DNA of 64,000 bases from Lytechinus variegatus (Eukaryota; Echinodermata; Echinoidea; Temnopleuroida; Toxopneustidae), in contig NC_054741.1 of the NCBI RefSeq assembly GCF_018143015.1, positions 60,323,197-60,387,196 of the forward strand, written 5' to 3'. The notes below the pieces were generated by a model. It was not told the origin of the DNA. It saw nothing but the letters and a program-made list of their open reading frames with translations, and did not search any database. Positions 45,001 to 54,812 of this stretch are shown here, piece after piece (positions within the stretch are counted from its first letter, which is position 1; each line of letters starts with the position of its first letter). The position numbers and the translations under genes were made by a program.

Positions 45001-48000
45001 AACTGAACCTGATTTAAATAAAAACTAAAATATAATTTAGTGGTGTCACTTATTTATGTATTCTGATGAAATATTCTAACTTAAAAGAGCGAAAAGGGCC
45101 GGTGACATGTTCGGCGCGTCTAAAATTAACCCCACTTTTCCTTCCTGCCCCTCCTCCTTGGTGCAGGTATGCAGTCAATATGAATTGATAACAACGGAGA
45201 AATATAGTAGCCATTACTCCCCATATACAAAACAAAAATAAATTTATCTGCAATTTATAGCATTAATGATTCTGTAAAGTCTTTATTTTACTGATATTGG
45301 TATTTAGTCTTTTTCTATTAGAAAATGTAATTAAATGACTTATTCACCAAGCAAAATCTATCCCTATGCACTCTCAACTTTTCATGCAGGGTACTAACCA
45401 TGTACTAAATAGGCACAGGTGGGGTTTATTACTGAATGCAATTAATTTCATTCTGCAGTTCCTTTCAGATTCACTGTAACCATGGTTGAACAGCCTCCCG
45501 AGACTTCTGGTAGTTGGTTCATCTGTGGCATCCACACTAAGAAAGATTGAAAAAAGTGCGTCAGAAATGCAATTGAGAAGTGAAACCAATTACTATTTAC
45601 TTTTTTATCGGTGTAAGATGTGACCTCTCATCCTTGACTTTTGGTCTATTTAAAGTCCTGAAAAATCAGTTTCTCTTGCATCACAACATATACTCATATT
45701 ATGTTTACACAAAATTAGTCTGTCAGTTCTTTAGATATGCTATCCTCATCAGATAACAAGAGATCATAGGTACAACTTAACTTAGATACTTTTTTAGGAC
45801 TACCAGTTATCGTCTTGAAAAAACAACATATTGTAAAAAGAGAGAAACCCGTCACATCCCCCCCCTCCCCCGATTCAATCATCCAGCAAGGGGATGATGT
45901 TGATGTAATGCGCCTGTCAGTTGTTTCCCTGGCCCCCCGGTATTCAGGTCATTCTTATTCATTGAGGTGTCATAAGGCAAGAACATTACCCATAAACGAG
46001 TATTAATTTCATATTCCAATGAAAAGAAATGTCTTCTAAAATATCATTTGGAATTTGAGGTATCGTGAAGTGAAATTTTTGGAAGCCCTGCTTCATATTG
46101 TTGTCATTCACTCATGCGTGAAGCTTATGTCATATTTTAGTATAGGATGAAAGAAGAGGATCGAAGCTTCAGTATTCACAATTGTGATAAAATTTTTGTA
46201 ATCCCTCGCTACATCTTGTTTTTTTTCCTGGGAAACACTGTACAGTCAAATGAATCATTGCAAAAATGGCGATTTTTATATTCATACAACACACAGAAAA
46301 CAAATTATGTGACACCTCCATGAAAGCTCCGAAGCCGGCCAGAACTCGTCAAGAACGGTAGTTTCTCCCAATATTTCTAAAAAGTTCTCCCCTGGTATGG
46401 GGGCCGGCCGGGACCTAATCCAGGATTTGACCAATTCCCCCGTGGTATGGGGGCCGGGACCTCGTCCATGATTGAAAATTTCCCAAGCGGTATGGGGACC
46501 TGGACCTCGTCCACGATTGAAAAGTTCTTCGGTGGTATGGGGGCCAGGACTTCGTCGGTGACTCGCCGCCGAAGATGCCTTGCCCAGTGGGGAAGTCGGC
46601 GGGGATTTGTCAGCTCAGAGGGGGTGAAGTCCCGGCTAAGGCCCAGGTACCAAGGAGCCGGGGAAACAATTGACAGGCGCATAACTTTGTTTCGAATACC
46701 ATTAAGTTATAGTGGGGGAAAAGGATGGAGTGAATCAATGGCTGGAAGATGGATCACGAAACATATTGTAAAATGAAAGCAGTATTACCACACTTTTGTT
46801 TAAGATGGATATCTGGGTAACGGCTAATAACATTCACAGTGAATTTTTAATCACTTCAATGGTTTTCACACTTTTTGAACTAAGATAGATATTGATTAAT
46901 GACGAAATTTTCAAATTGAAAATTGGTGGGAAACACATGTGAAATTGTTGACCTGTTCCCATTTATTATTTTCAATCACGAAAGTATACAGCTAGAATAA
47001 TACAATACTTACCAAAGATTTTTTCCTCTCCAAGAGAAAGTGTACCGAAATACACTTTCTGCCTGCTCTTCCCTGTTTTCTAGTTCAGTTTCACTAATTA
47101 GTTCTCCTTGATATTCTGCTAGAAATTGACCTTGTGTTATGTCCTTTGCAGCAACAACACCTCGACCTTCAAATAACAAAAGAGCACACAATTATACTTC
47201 TGGTTTAAAAAAAATTGAATAAAGATATTTGTCTTCTAATAGAAAAGACCTAAAGTATTGGAATATTTTGTACATTAGGTTTAGTAGAGTGTTATCAGTG
47301 CAAAAGAATATTCTGAAAAGAAAGGAAAAATCAATTATAGTGTAAGCAAAAAGCAGAGCATTAAGGACTGCTTTTTTAAAACCCCTATTGCCTTAAAGTG
47401 AACCTCTACCCCAGAAAAAATGATCTGATGTGTGAAACAGGGTTCATCAGTAAACCCCCATCACCCCTAAAAAACAAGAACAGAAATCACGAAGAAGTAA
47501 GATATTGCAAAAGTGCTCTCTTCACAATACAACTTTTTAGGGTCTGCATTTACAGACTACTGATTCATTGTGCTATTGCTCTATTGTTCTATTGTGTGCC
47601 ACCTATTCCAAGCACAGTTGCACAGTTGATAAAGCATTTTTACAATATCTTCCTATGTAATACTTTTCTTTGCTCAATTTTATCTGTATCCAAACATATT
47701 CTATTCATGAAATAATTTATTTAATTAAAAAGCTGCATCACTTCACCGTGATCTCTCGCATTTACTACCAGGTTGTTTTCAACCCCGAGTTCATGCCAGG
47801 TTTCTATAGCTTCTGACCATTCGAGCATTGAAAGTTAAGGGGTTTCTGAGGACGAACACCACAAGGGCTTGCTATAGCTCAGGTGGTAAGAGCGCTGGTC
47901 TAGCAATCCAGAGGTCTCGGGTTCGAATCCCGATGGAGCCCCATTTTCTTTGCTCAATTTTATCTGTATTTAATAATTTATTACATACAGAAACCTTGGC

Positions 48001-48116
48001 AATTGACTTTTCTTTTCACATTTCAAATAATCTGTATATGGTGAAGATTCCCTTTAAAGCTCAAAAGAGCTCCTGTAACTTACCATATGAAATTTTACCA
48101 CATGCTTTATTGGTTC
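41063..48116 (-). CDS. Gene 2: KMT5A-like SET-domain protein lysine methyltransferase (partial model)
   Basis: Exons on the minus strand at 47013-47166, 45399-45536 and 43910-43979 join in perfect phase to give a SET domain: GRGVVAAKDITQGQFLAEYQ, then KNLCVDATDE, GRLFNHG, NKPHLCLF and ILSGTELLYDYG. The order GRGV / EYxGEL / CVDAT / NHx / LLYDYG is that of KMT5A (SET8) and its many invertebrate relatives, which methylate lysine using S-adenosylmethionine; the Tyr in LLYDYG is the catalytic one. The family usually has NHS; here the residue is Gly, so activity is uncertain. A 33-bp exon (48084-48116) fits upstream, and a repeat-rich last exon (41063-42018) fits downstream. The start exon was not found. 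No pre-SET Cys cluster was seen, as expected for KMT5A. Confidence 0.75.
41105..42015 (-). repeat. 27-bp minisatellite with higher-order duplication
   Basis: The unit on the plus strand is GAGGATTGACCAGGCTG plus TGGCTGCTGT. There is a larger duplication: 41133 onward and 41509 onward are parallel (376 bp apart), whereas the marker AAGGCAGGGTATTCTTT is 458 bp apart. The 82-bp difference is three units plus one base, so the two halves are in different frames. All three minus frames are long and open because the unit is a multiple of three without stops. Confidence 0.9.
42130..43900. other. Intron or spacer of gene 2, AT-rich
   Basis: TTAATTAA-type runs at 42530-42570 and 42730-42770 and a Y-rich stretch at 42905-42960. 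No gene was recognised on either strand. Confidence 0.45.
43910..43979 (-). CDS. Gene 2 exon: C-terminal part of SET domain
   Basis: Acceptor ctcttaacag, donor gtacct, phase 2 in and 0 out (70 nt). Translation WNILSGTELLYDYGIKKGEE then PWKQ, with the catalytic LLYDYG motif and the Pro-Trp seen near the KMT5A C-terminus. Too short for an ORF listing; found by splice sites and motif. Confidence 0.8.
44619..44690 (+). repeat. Degenerate tRNA-like sequence (SINE head)
   Basis: GGCTCTGTGGTCTAGTGGTA has a good A box. The expected B box is decayed (GTCGTGGTCGTATATACC) and a T-run follows. Compare the intact relative at 58267-58337. Confidence 0.5.
45399..45536 (-). CDS. Gene 2 exon: central part of SET domain
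   Basis: Acceptor caatctttcttag, donor gttagt, phase 2 in and 2 out. The split Cys codon restores CVDATDEPTTRSLGRLFNHG, followed by NCRMKLIAFSNKPHLCLF. This segment corresponds to the CVDAT...RLINHS...PHLIL region of KMT5A. Confidence 0.8.
45830..46770. repeat. Inverted-repeat element with internal GC-rich tandem unit
   Basis: Left ATGCGCCTGTCAGTTGTTTC (near 45908) is inverted at the right end as GAAACAATTGACAGGCGCAT (46663-46682), and CATATTGTAAAA (45826) mirrors the CATATTGTAAAA direct copy near 46760. Inside, 46385-46560 holds about four units of roughly 63 bp with GGTATGGGGGCCGG. It lies in a gene 2 intron. Confidence 0.55.
47013..47166 (-). CDS. Gene 2 exon: N-terminal part of SET domain
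   Basis: Acceptor ttatttgaag, donor gtaagt, phase 1 in and 2 out. Translation includes GRGVVAAKDITQGQFLAEYQ and GELISETELENREEQAES, then YTFSWRGKNL. The Met at 47191 is intronic. Confidence 0.8.
47664..47969. repeat. 26-bp direct repeats enclosing 254 bp with a tRNA-like sequence
   Basis: TTTTCTTTGCTCAATTTTAT plus CTGTAT is identical at 47664-47689 and 47944-47969. The tRNA-like sequence ends two bases before the right copy. Confidence 0.9.
47868..47941 (+). tRNA. tRNA-Ala(AGC)-like sequence, probably a pseudogene
   Basis: The D arm TAGCTCAGGTGGTAAGAGC, anticodon arm CTGGT-CTAGCAA-TCCAG (anticodon AGC) and T arm TCGGG-TTCGAAT-CCCGA are good. The acceptor arm does not pair at full length: only GGGCT/AGCCC fits, with misplaced spacing. 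No Pol III T-run directly follows except ATTTTC. Likely a tRNA-derived sequence rather than a working gene. Confidence 0.55.
48084..48116 (-). CDS. Gene 2 candidate 33-bp exon just before the SET domain
   Basis: On the minus strand an acceptor (aattaatacag) and a strong donor (ATATG|gtaagt) bound 33 bp. Read in phase 1 it gives TNKACGKISYG, completing the split Gly codon of the next exon (Y-G-R-G-V). No ATG in frame, so at least one more upstream coding exon is needed. Phase fits, but short exons can arise by chance. Confidence 0.45.
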
Positions 48117-48885
48117 CTGTATTAATTAGTCCAGTTAAAATTGCAAATTTTAGGGGGTAACCCCAAACAAAGTGCAAAAGAATTTATTCCTCTGCAGTGC
48201 ACTTGGGAGTAATCCTCTTTAACAATGTACTAAAAGTTTAGGAAAATCTTTAGAGTGGAAAGTACATTAATTTGCATACGATGCATAATTAGCTATTGTC
48301 ATATTTTACCTGTATGTGCACTGAAGTAACAAATCTAAAAGTTTTCAGTGCTCAAAGTGATGTTTTTTTAGGTCACTAAACACAATGACAGCATTTCAGA
48401 CTGGCTGTGAAATAGAATTCTTTTTTTATTTTCATAATTTGGCATTTAAGTAGCTGACTTGGAAAATGTCCCACGTTAACTTTTTAATGTTAATAAACAT
48501 TGTTGGCACATTTTGATATCCAAATTTTAAAAATAATTTGTATTACATGCTAAGTAATAAGCATGGGTCATGCAGAAATTAAAATTTATATTTTCCCTAC
48601 ATATTTCCATCTAAGTAAGTACATATCAAGTGTTCAAATCAATGATTTTAAGGCCAGATCTAGTCCTAGGACTAATGTCATGAAGAGAAGTCTCGGCAGC
48701 ACTCAACACGGCAATGAAGGCTTAACGTTGGGCTAGCCAAACTTGCCCAAAGAAAATTTCAATGTGTGCTCAACTTTTAAAAGAAAAGAGGAAAAATACG
48801 GCAGACAAAATCAGAAATACAAATCATGACTGATAACGTAAGTCCAGATCAATAGTTTTGTGTTATAAGCACAGTGGTCACTTAC

Positions 48886-49130
48886 CGTTAAGTTGCTAGA
48901 AATCTATCAAAATGTTTCAGGAAACTTTCCTCTCGGCGTCATGTTCGGTCGGCTGCACTGGTTTAGGCGCTTGACCGACGCGGACGACCGACCGTACCCA
49001 GGCCCAGTCTGCACCCGGGCCGCCCGGGCGCGACGCCGCAGGGAAAACAGCTTTCTGGGGCGCGCGCATATGCATACTGTGTTTAGTGCGCTTGCGCAGT
49101 TCGTCACAGGATATACAAAAGTGTATCTCG
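48886..49130 (-). promoter_or_regulatory. GC-rich block, possible promoter and 5' exon of gene 2
   Basis: An island of CpG-rich sequence (for example CCGCCCGGGCGCGACGCCGC) in AT-rich surroundings. On the minus strand it ends at a strong donor AACG|gtaagt at 48886. No frame through the donor carries an in-frame ATG, so it would be a 5' UTR exon. Inference from composition and splice site only. Confidence 0.4.
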
Positions 49131-49649
49131 GAAACTTCGGAAAATAGGGGTGGGCTTTTCACAAAATCTTGTTCGTTTTCAATAGGGACAATCTTTTGTT
49201 ATGAAACTTAGGGATGACATAGGTATTTGATAGAACAAATGTATATTGGGTAGATAATGAATATATATACCTATTACTGAAGAAAAAAACAAGATATATA
49301 CAAATTCGCCGTAACGAACAGTTTTCCCCCCTTTTCGGGTATGTAGGATATACGCGTCAGTTGTTTCAACATTACAGAGCGCAAGATCGATATACGTCGA
49401 AACGATCAAAACTTTGTAGTACGGTTGACAAACACATGCCCTCTATCGTTGTAATAGCGAAAAGTCCATTATACCTTGGTAAAATGGAAAACTGAGCGTA
49501 TGAAACGTTAAGGCGAATCGTAAAATTCCCCTTTACACCAAATTCCCCCATCAGTTGATTATTTTGCACAGAAATTCGCCTTAAGTAAGAAATAAGTACA
49601 TATATATATATATATATATACATATATTGATCGATAATCCCTCCTCAGC

Positions 49650-50190
49650 TGGAGTGAATATCAATCTGTGATTGATACCAATGAATAGATTAATTATTTT
49701 TCTTTAAAATGATAATCTACATGAAATGATTATGGTTCACATGGAGGTGCAGTGCCTTGAAATGTGGGGCAAGGTCAAAATTCAAAAATTGCAAAATGCC
49801 ACTATTGAAAATCACTGTTCTCCTTTCCGTGGTGATGAGTGAGTTCCTCAACGGTTTCTTTTGTTTTCACGCACCTAAATATAAACATTTACACGGAATC
49901 AAGCTCTGAATGAACTAAGCAAACACATAACAAACAAACAAATAAACATGCATGGGTATTTCAAACCAAGACTCAAACCCTTGTTATCTCACAGAACCAT
50001 CACTACATAAACCACAACAAAACATCAAAAATGAAGCAGCAGGGGCTTGATTTTTAATGGATTTTCATCTCTGTTGATACAGACAAAAGAATCATGGTTT
50101 TTATTGATCCTTCATGACTACTTCTGCTCGATTTGCAGCCTTTCAATTCAGACCTCATCCGACAATTGTGTTTTAAACACAATTTTTTTA
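49650..50190. mobile_element. Inverted, truncated relative of the 27592-28499 element
   Basis: Read on the minus strand it parallels 27760-28150: GAGGTCTGAATTGAAAGGCT, AACACAATTG, GAAGTAGTCATGAAGGATCA, and CCTTGAAATGTGGGGCAAGG (plus) matching the earlier CTTGTCCCGCATTTCAAGGC. Terminal repeats are missing. A TA microsatellite is at 49600-49620. Confidence 0.65.
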
Positions 50191-50401
50191 ATTGAACGAC
50201 AAGAATAGAAAAACTGCCAGACATACGAGGGAAGAAAGTAGAGGTAATACTACTATCACAATGAATGAATAATGTATGAAATTATCTCGATTACAATACT
50301 CCGATGTCCCAGCCGATTGCTAGCACCTCGAATTTACTGATGTCACAACAAACTGTATGTACATGAAATAGATAAACGCAAATACAAAGGTGTTTTTGAT
50401 C

Positions 50402-50936
50402 TCATGGTTTGTAATGATGATGAGAGGGCGTTTTTGCTCCCACGTCCACGGCACACGACGGATTTGAGAACATAGAAAATGTATTGTCTAGTGTGTCATT
50501 CGTGACAATGAGGTCATTCGTGACAATGAGGTCTTTGTTGAAAGTATGAAAATAGCAGTTTCGTCCCCAACTCTGGACGAACGACATATTTGCAATTTTC
50601 GTCGACTCCGATCGAACGCATAGGACATTCTGATGTTCCAGTCCTTCAAATTTTGGAGAAAAATACCTTTCAGCGGTTCCTTGTAATTTGATGGGCATTT
50701 TTAACATATTTCAACATATTTCCTGCGTTCTTGAATTCGTTCTGCGCGGCGGTAGGAATTCTCGCATTGATGGTTTCATCAAAGCGGCAAACCGTATCGA
50801 TCACCTGATTAAATTCTTCTATTTTGCCTGTAATACTATTCGCATCGAATGTCTCACAACCAAATATTGTTTTTGAATTGACACTAACTCTTTCTCGTAA
50901 AAGCGCACTCGCAATCACCATTCGAGGATCATCCAT
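50402..50936 (-). pseudogene. Unidentified ORF pair, possibly one gene with a frameshift
   Basis: On the minus strand an 88-codon frame from 50936 (MDDPRMVIASALLRERVSVN...) and a 101-codon frame ending 50402 overlap by 38 bp near 50690. Amino-acid composition looks coding-like (no low complexity, mixed charges) and both have few strand shadows. If they were one product, a one-base change near 50690-50707 would join them. A tandem 18-bp repeat (TCATTCGTGACAATGAGG) lies at 50507-50542. I do not recognise the protein. It may also be two exons, a retrogene remnant or chance. Confidence 0.3.
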
Positions 50937-50949
50937 TCTTCTGTTCGAC

Positions 50950-53900
50950 TTTCTTTCCGTTAAACTATAAAGAATATAAGTGGAAAGGAGAGTATATTCA
51001 TCATAAAAATATTCATTTTATTTTATTATTATTTAATAAAACATCGATTATACACTTCTGATTGAAAAAATAAAATCCTTGATGATGGTCGAAAACTCTT
51101 TGCTTTTACGGAGGATGATATTTTCCTTTTGTGGAATTCTCATGATGGTAAGTAAACGAATAAAATCAAAATATTTTTAGCTGCATTAATCTGACTCAAA
51201 GCAGATTAAGATGTTTTTATCAATATTATACTGGGTTTTGAGGTAATCATATTAAGTAAATTAACTCTTAAAGCTTTACCGGCCCGATTTCGACAAATTT
51301 TAGACAATCAGATCTTTAGATATTCTCGTTCAAAATTTTATCCCCGATTGTAATTTAAGGGTTTAGATTTCATTCTTTTGAGTACAGGAATTTTTTAACA
51401 AGATTTAATCAAATTTAATTGATTCAATCAATTTCACATCAATATCCTTCAATTATGGATAGTTTTATTTTTGTATTTGTAGGCACTCGATTTACTGGAT
51501 ACTTTAAAATATTAAAGATCTCTGTTTGCCGCCCTATCTCTCTCCATTTCCCCCACTTCTAAACCCCTCTCCCCCCCTCTCTCTACTCATATACTATGTA
51601 GTATAAAGTTAAATAGGATGGAACGAGTTGCTTAGTGCATGACCCTGGGAACGATTATTTTGACGGGGGGTGTGCTGATGTAAATGTTATAAGAAAAAAA
51701 ATGGTTTTCACTACACAAAATGGAGCAAAAATTGGTCCCGATTAATTTGAAAACAAAGAAAAAGGTTTCGATACAATATGAATATTATTTTACACATCTT
51801 ACACACACACACACACACCCTCACAAACTTTTCGGAAAGGGGGTGGCATGTACAGCCATTCCCCACACTTTTCAAGACAAAATCGATATTTTTTTAATCA
51901 TCAAATGATTGATATTACCGTACTGTTAATTTGTGATTCATATTGAATTGTGGTCGAATTGCTTAAATTTACCCAAGTTTCCATTCAAAAAACGCAAAAT
52001 ATCTCGCACGGTCGCTCCTCCCCCGCGCTCAATCCAATCCTACAATATTTTGACCATGACAAATCCCTACATTTAGCCTATTGCAAATGTTATATACACT
52101 TTAGCATGCAAATGTTACATACACTGCATCATGCAAGTATGGTTATAACTTAATACATCTATTAATGAATTGTATGATATCATTGACCGGGGGCGGATCC
52201 AGGATTTTCAAAAGGGGACACATTTTCCCGAGGAATATTTGACAACCCCCCCCCCCCCATGGATCCGCCAGTGCCAATGACTTTTAAGTATGGTTTTATC
52301 TTTGATCAGAAATCATCTTTGGGAGCGGAGGATAATTTGTACAAAAAATATAGGCATACCCTACACTTCAAGTTACGTGTACGAAGAGTTACTGATGACA
52401 TTGACCAAATCAAGCCGTTAATGAAACATTGAGGCAAGTTAGGACAGCAATATTCCCCCACACACTTTACAATTTCATCCGTTAATAAGAGACTTTAAAC
52501 CAAATTAATTCTATAACAATGTAATCCTAAAGATAATTGATTTTTTTTCCTTTCTGCAATATTTCCTCTTATTTGCATCATTGTCAGTGTTATTTCAACC
52601 TTTTTTGAAGTTTATATTGTGACCTGTGATGGCCACCTATCATTTCAAAAAGCACCCTTTAACCAAATAATCATGGTCCTTTTTTCACTCTCATCTAAAC
52701 TTTAACCAGCAAGCAGTGAGTTTTCAATGAACAAAATATGGACTTATTTGCTCTTTATATATTTCCCCTTTCTTCTTAATGTATAGTTAATTTACCTTTA
52801 TCACACATTATTTTCAACGAATGCAGCAACTGTTTCAAGGCTCTCCCACTACGCTCACTCACTGCATTTCTTCCATGATTATCATACAAACCTTGAAAGA
52901 CGATTTTGGTCATTATTACGTCTTCAAACTATTGAAAAATTTCTCTCTCGCTTCGCTCGCTTTCATATTGATGTTTACTGTAATTCATTACTTTATCACG
53001 ACAGATCCATTGCAACACACATGTAGTCATCGAAAAAATCGCGAAAGAGAATTACGCATGTGCAATATATGCCTACGTATATATTGCCCGTGGTGTGATA
53101 ATAAATTGCACACCACTTGAAAGAGCCTTTTGGACACCATTTTGTCTCCCAACTTGTGAAAATTTGCTCGCTCGCAACTGATATTGACTATATACATTAT
53201 AGCAATCGAAATAGTTATAGGCCTTAAGCTGAAGGATTGTAGTATTACGTACATGGTTATATAGCGCAGTATATATAACGATTGGTGTTGGATATCCCCA
53301 AATTTTGAATTGTCAGGTCAATATATTGCTACCCCCCCCCCCCCCACTGCTCGGACCGGATTTCCCCCAGTGGGCTTCATGTATATGCCCAACAATGATC
53401 AATAATGTCTTTTTGTAGTGTGCATTCGTGTCTTCTTTTTCGGTGAAGTTGATTAATGGGACCAATGGATCTTGCAGCCGTCTTTCGATGAGTAAGTTGT
53501 ATTTGAATATTTTTCTCTCCACTAACTAACTATTATTTCAATTTTCAGAAAATTTATATTTGACGATTAAAATTGCTTTCTTTTATCATGTTTACATTCA
53601 TAATCATGACGTAGAATGTTGATAGTGAACACGTGTTGTAGTCTCGCTATAAAAAGTAGTGTCTTAATCACCTGAAGACGATTATTTGTTGTTAACGTAT
53701 ATGAAATTTATATGAACGTCTCATGTCAATTTATTGTCTGCATTGATACCAAGGTGTTTGTACTATAAACCATAATAATGCATCAACATAAATAATCGTA
53801 ACCGCGTTCATGTCTTAAAACCATAAATTTTAGCAAACCATTTTTTTAAACAAATTAATTAACATATTAAAGTATTCCTATGCATAGAATAAGAATTCTT

Positions 53901-54095
53901 ATTCCCAAACTTATGTCGTTAAGTCATGGATAAAGGCAAAACTGTCACCATTAAAATACATTACCAAACTTACGCTAATGCATACCATTCGTTTACAAAT
54001 AACTATTAAGTATCCCCCTTAAACACGACTCTTATCTTGTACATTATGTTCAATGGAAACTAATAATAATAATTTGACATTAACTTAATGGTTTT

Positions 54096-54160
<65 letters not shown>

Positions 54161-54500
54161 ATATATTATATAACATCCATTTGACAATATATAGCGATTC
54201 GCACTTTCTGTAATCACTGAGTACTGCGTAATCACGTAAAAATAATAACATTTCATATTTGTTTTGTCGATTTGATTATGTGCTATTTGATACTCACTAG
54301 CACTTTTATTGTTTTATGCTTAATTTCTACTTTAATGATATTTACATTTTTAAATTGTATCTTCATGATTTCCCAAATTTTGATGAACATTTATATATGT
54401 TTTTTTTATTCCCAGAGAAAGTATCTCGTATCGATTTTTATTAATAATAAGAAAATAATTTGAGAATTCTTAATTGATGAATTGATTATTAATTCAGCGA
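50950..54500. other. Intergenic region with simple repeats and one small MITE
   Basis: 52187-52271 is a mini foldback (GGGGGCGGATCCA / TGGATCCGCC) with a C-run inside. A C-run lies at 53331-53345. A TA microsatellite runs 54099-54152. Runs of TCGCTTCGCTCGC-type text occur near 52950 and 53165. No gene was supported. Confidence 0.5.
54099..54152. repeat. TA microsatellite
   Basis: Uninterrupted AT dinucleotides, followed by a GTAT interruption and more AT. Confidence 0.95.
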
Positions 54501-54536
54501 AATAATTAACTGTGATTGAATTATTGCTATGCTTAG

Positions 54537-54812
54537 CCACAACAGGACTAACATGCACTAAAAAGACCTTTAACGAATGCAGTGCTGCTGTCAGGAGTAA
54601 TATTACAGTGACTAACGCCACCGTCACCCACTCTGGGACCAGTGTCGATGCTACTGAAGCAGCTAATGACATCATACAATGCAGCGAGAAGTCCTGCAAA
54701 GAGCTGGCTTACTTCCTCCTCGTCCACTACTCAGAGCAGTTCTGTATGACGTTGGTCGACGGAAGTAGTGGTTATTACACATTAACAGCAGAAATCGCAG
54801 TTTCTTATTCAG
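54537..54812 (+). CDS. Gene 3 exon 1: Cys-containing extracellular segment
   Basis: Either an internal exon with acceptor gcttag at 54531-54536 or a first exon starting at Met 54512. Donor TTCAG|gtacaa, phase 1 out. Translation [61 protein letters not shown]. Five cysteines and two N-glycosylation sequons; the domain is not recognised. Part of this exon is duplicated at 55543-55605. Confidence 0.65.

Noticed and set aside
53313..53522. 69-codon minus ORF (RRLQDPLVPLINFTEKEDTN)
   Set aside because: Part of the text looks coding-like, but no splice sites, neighbours or family support it; its C-terminal end runs into a C-run.
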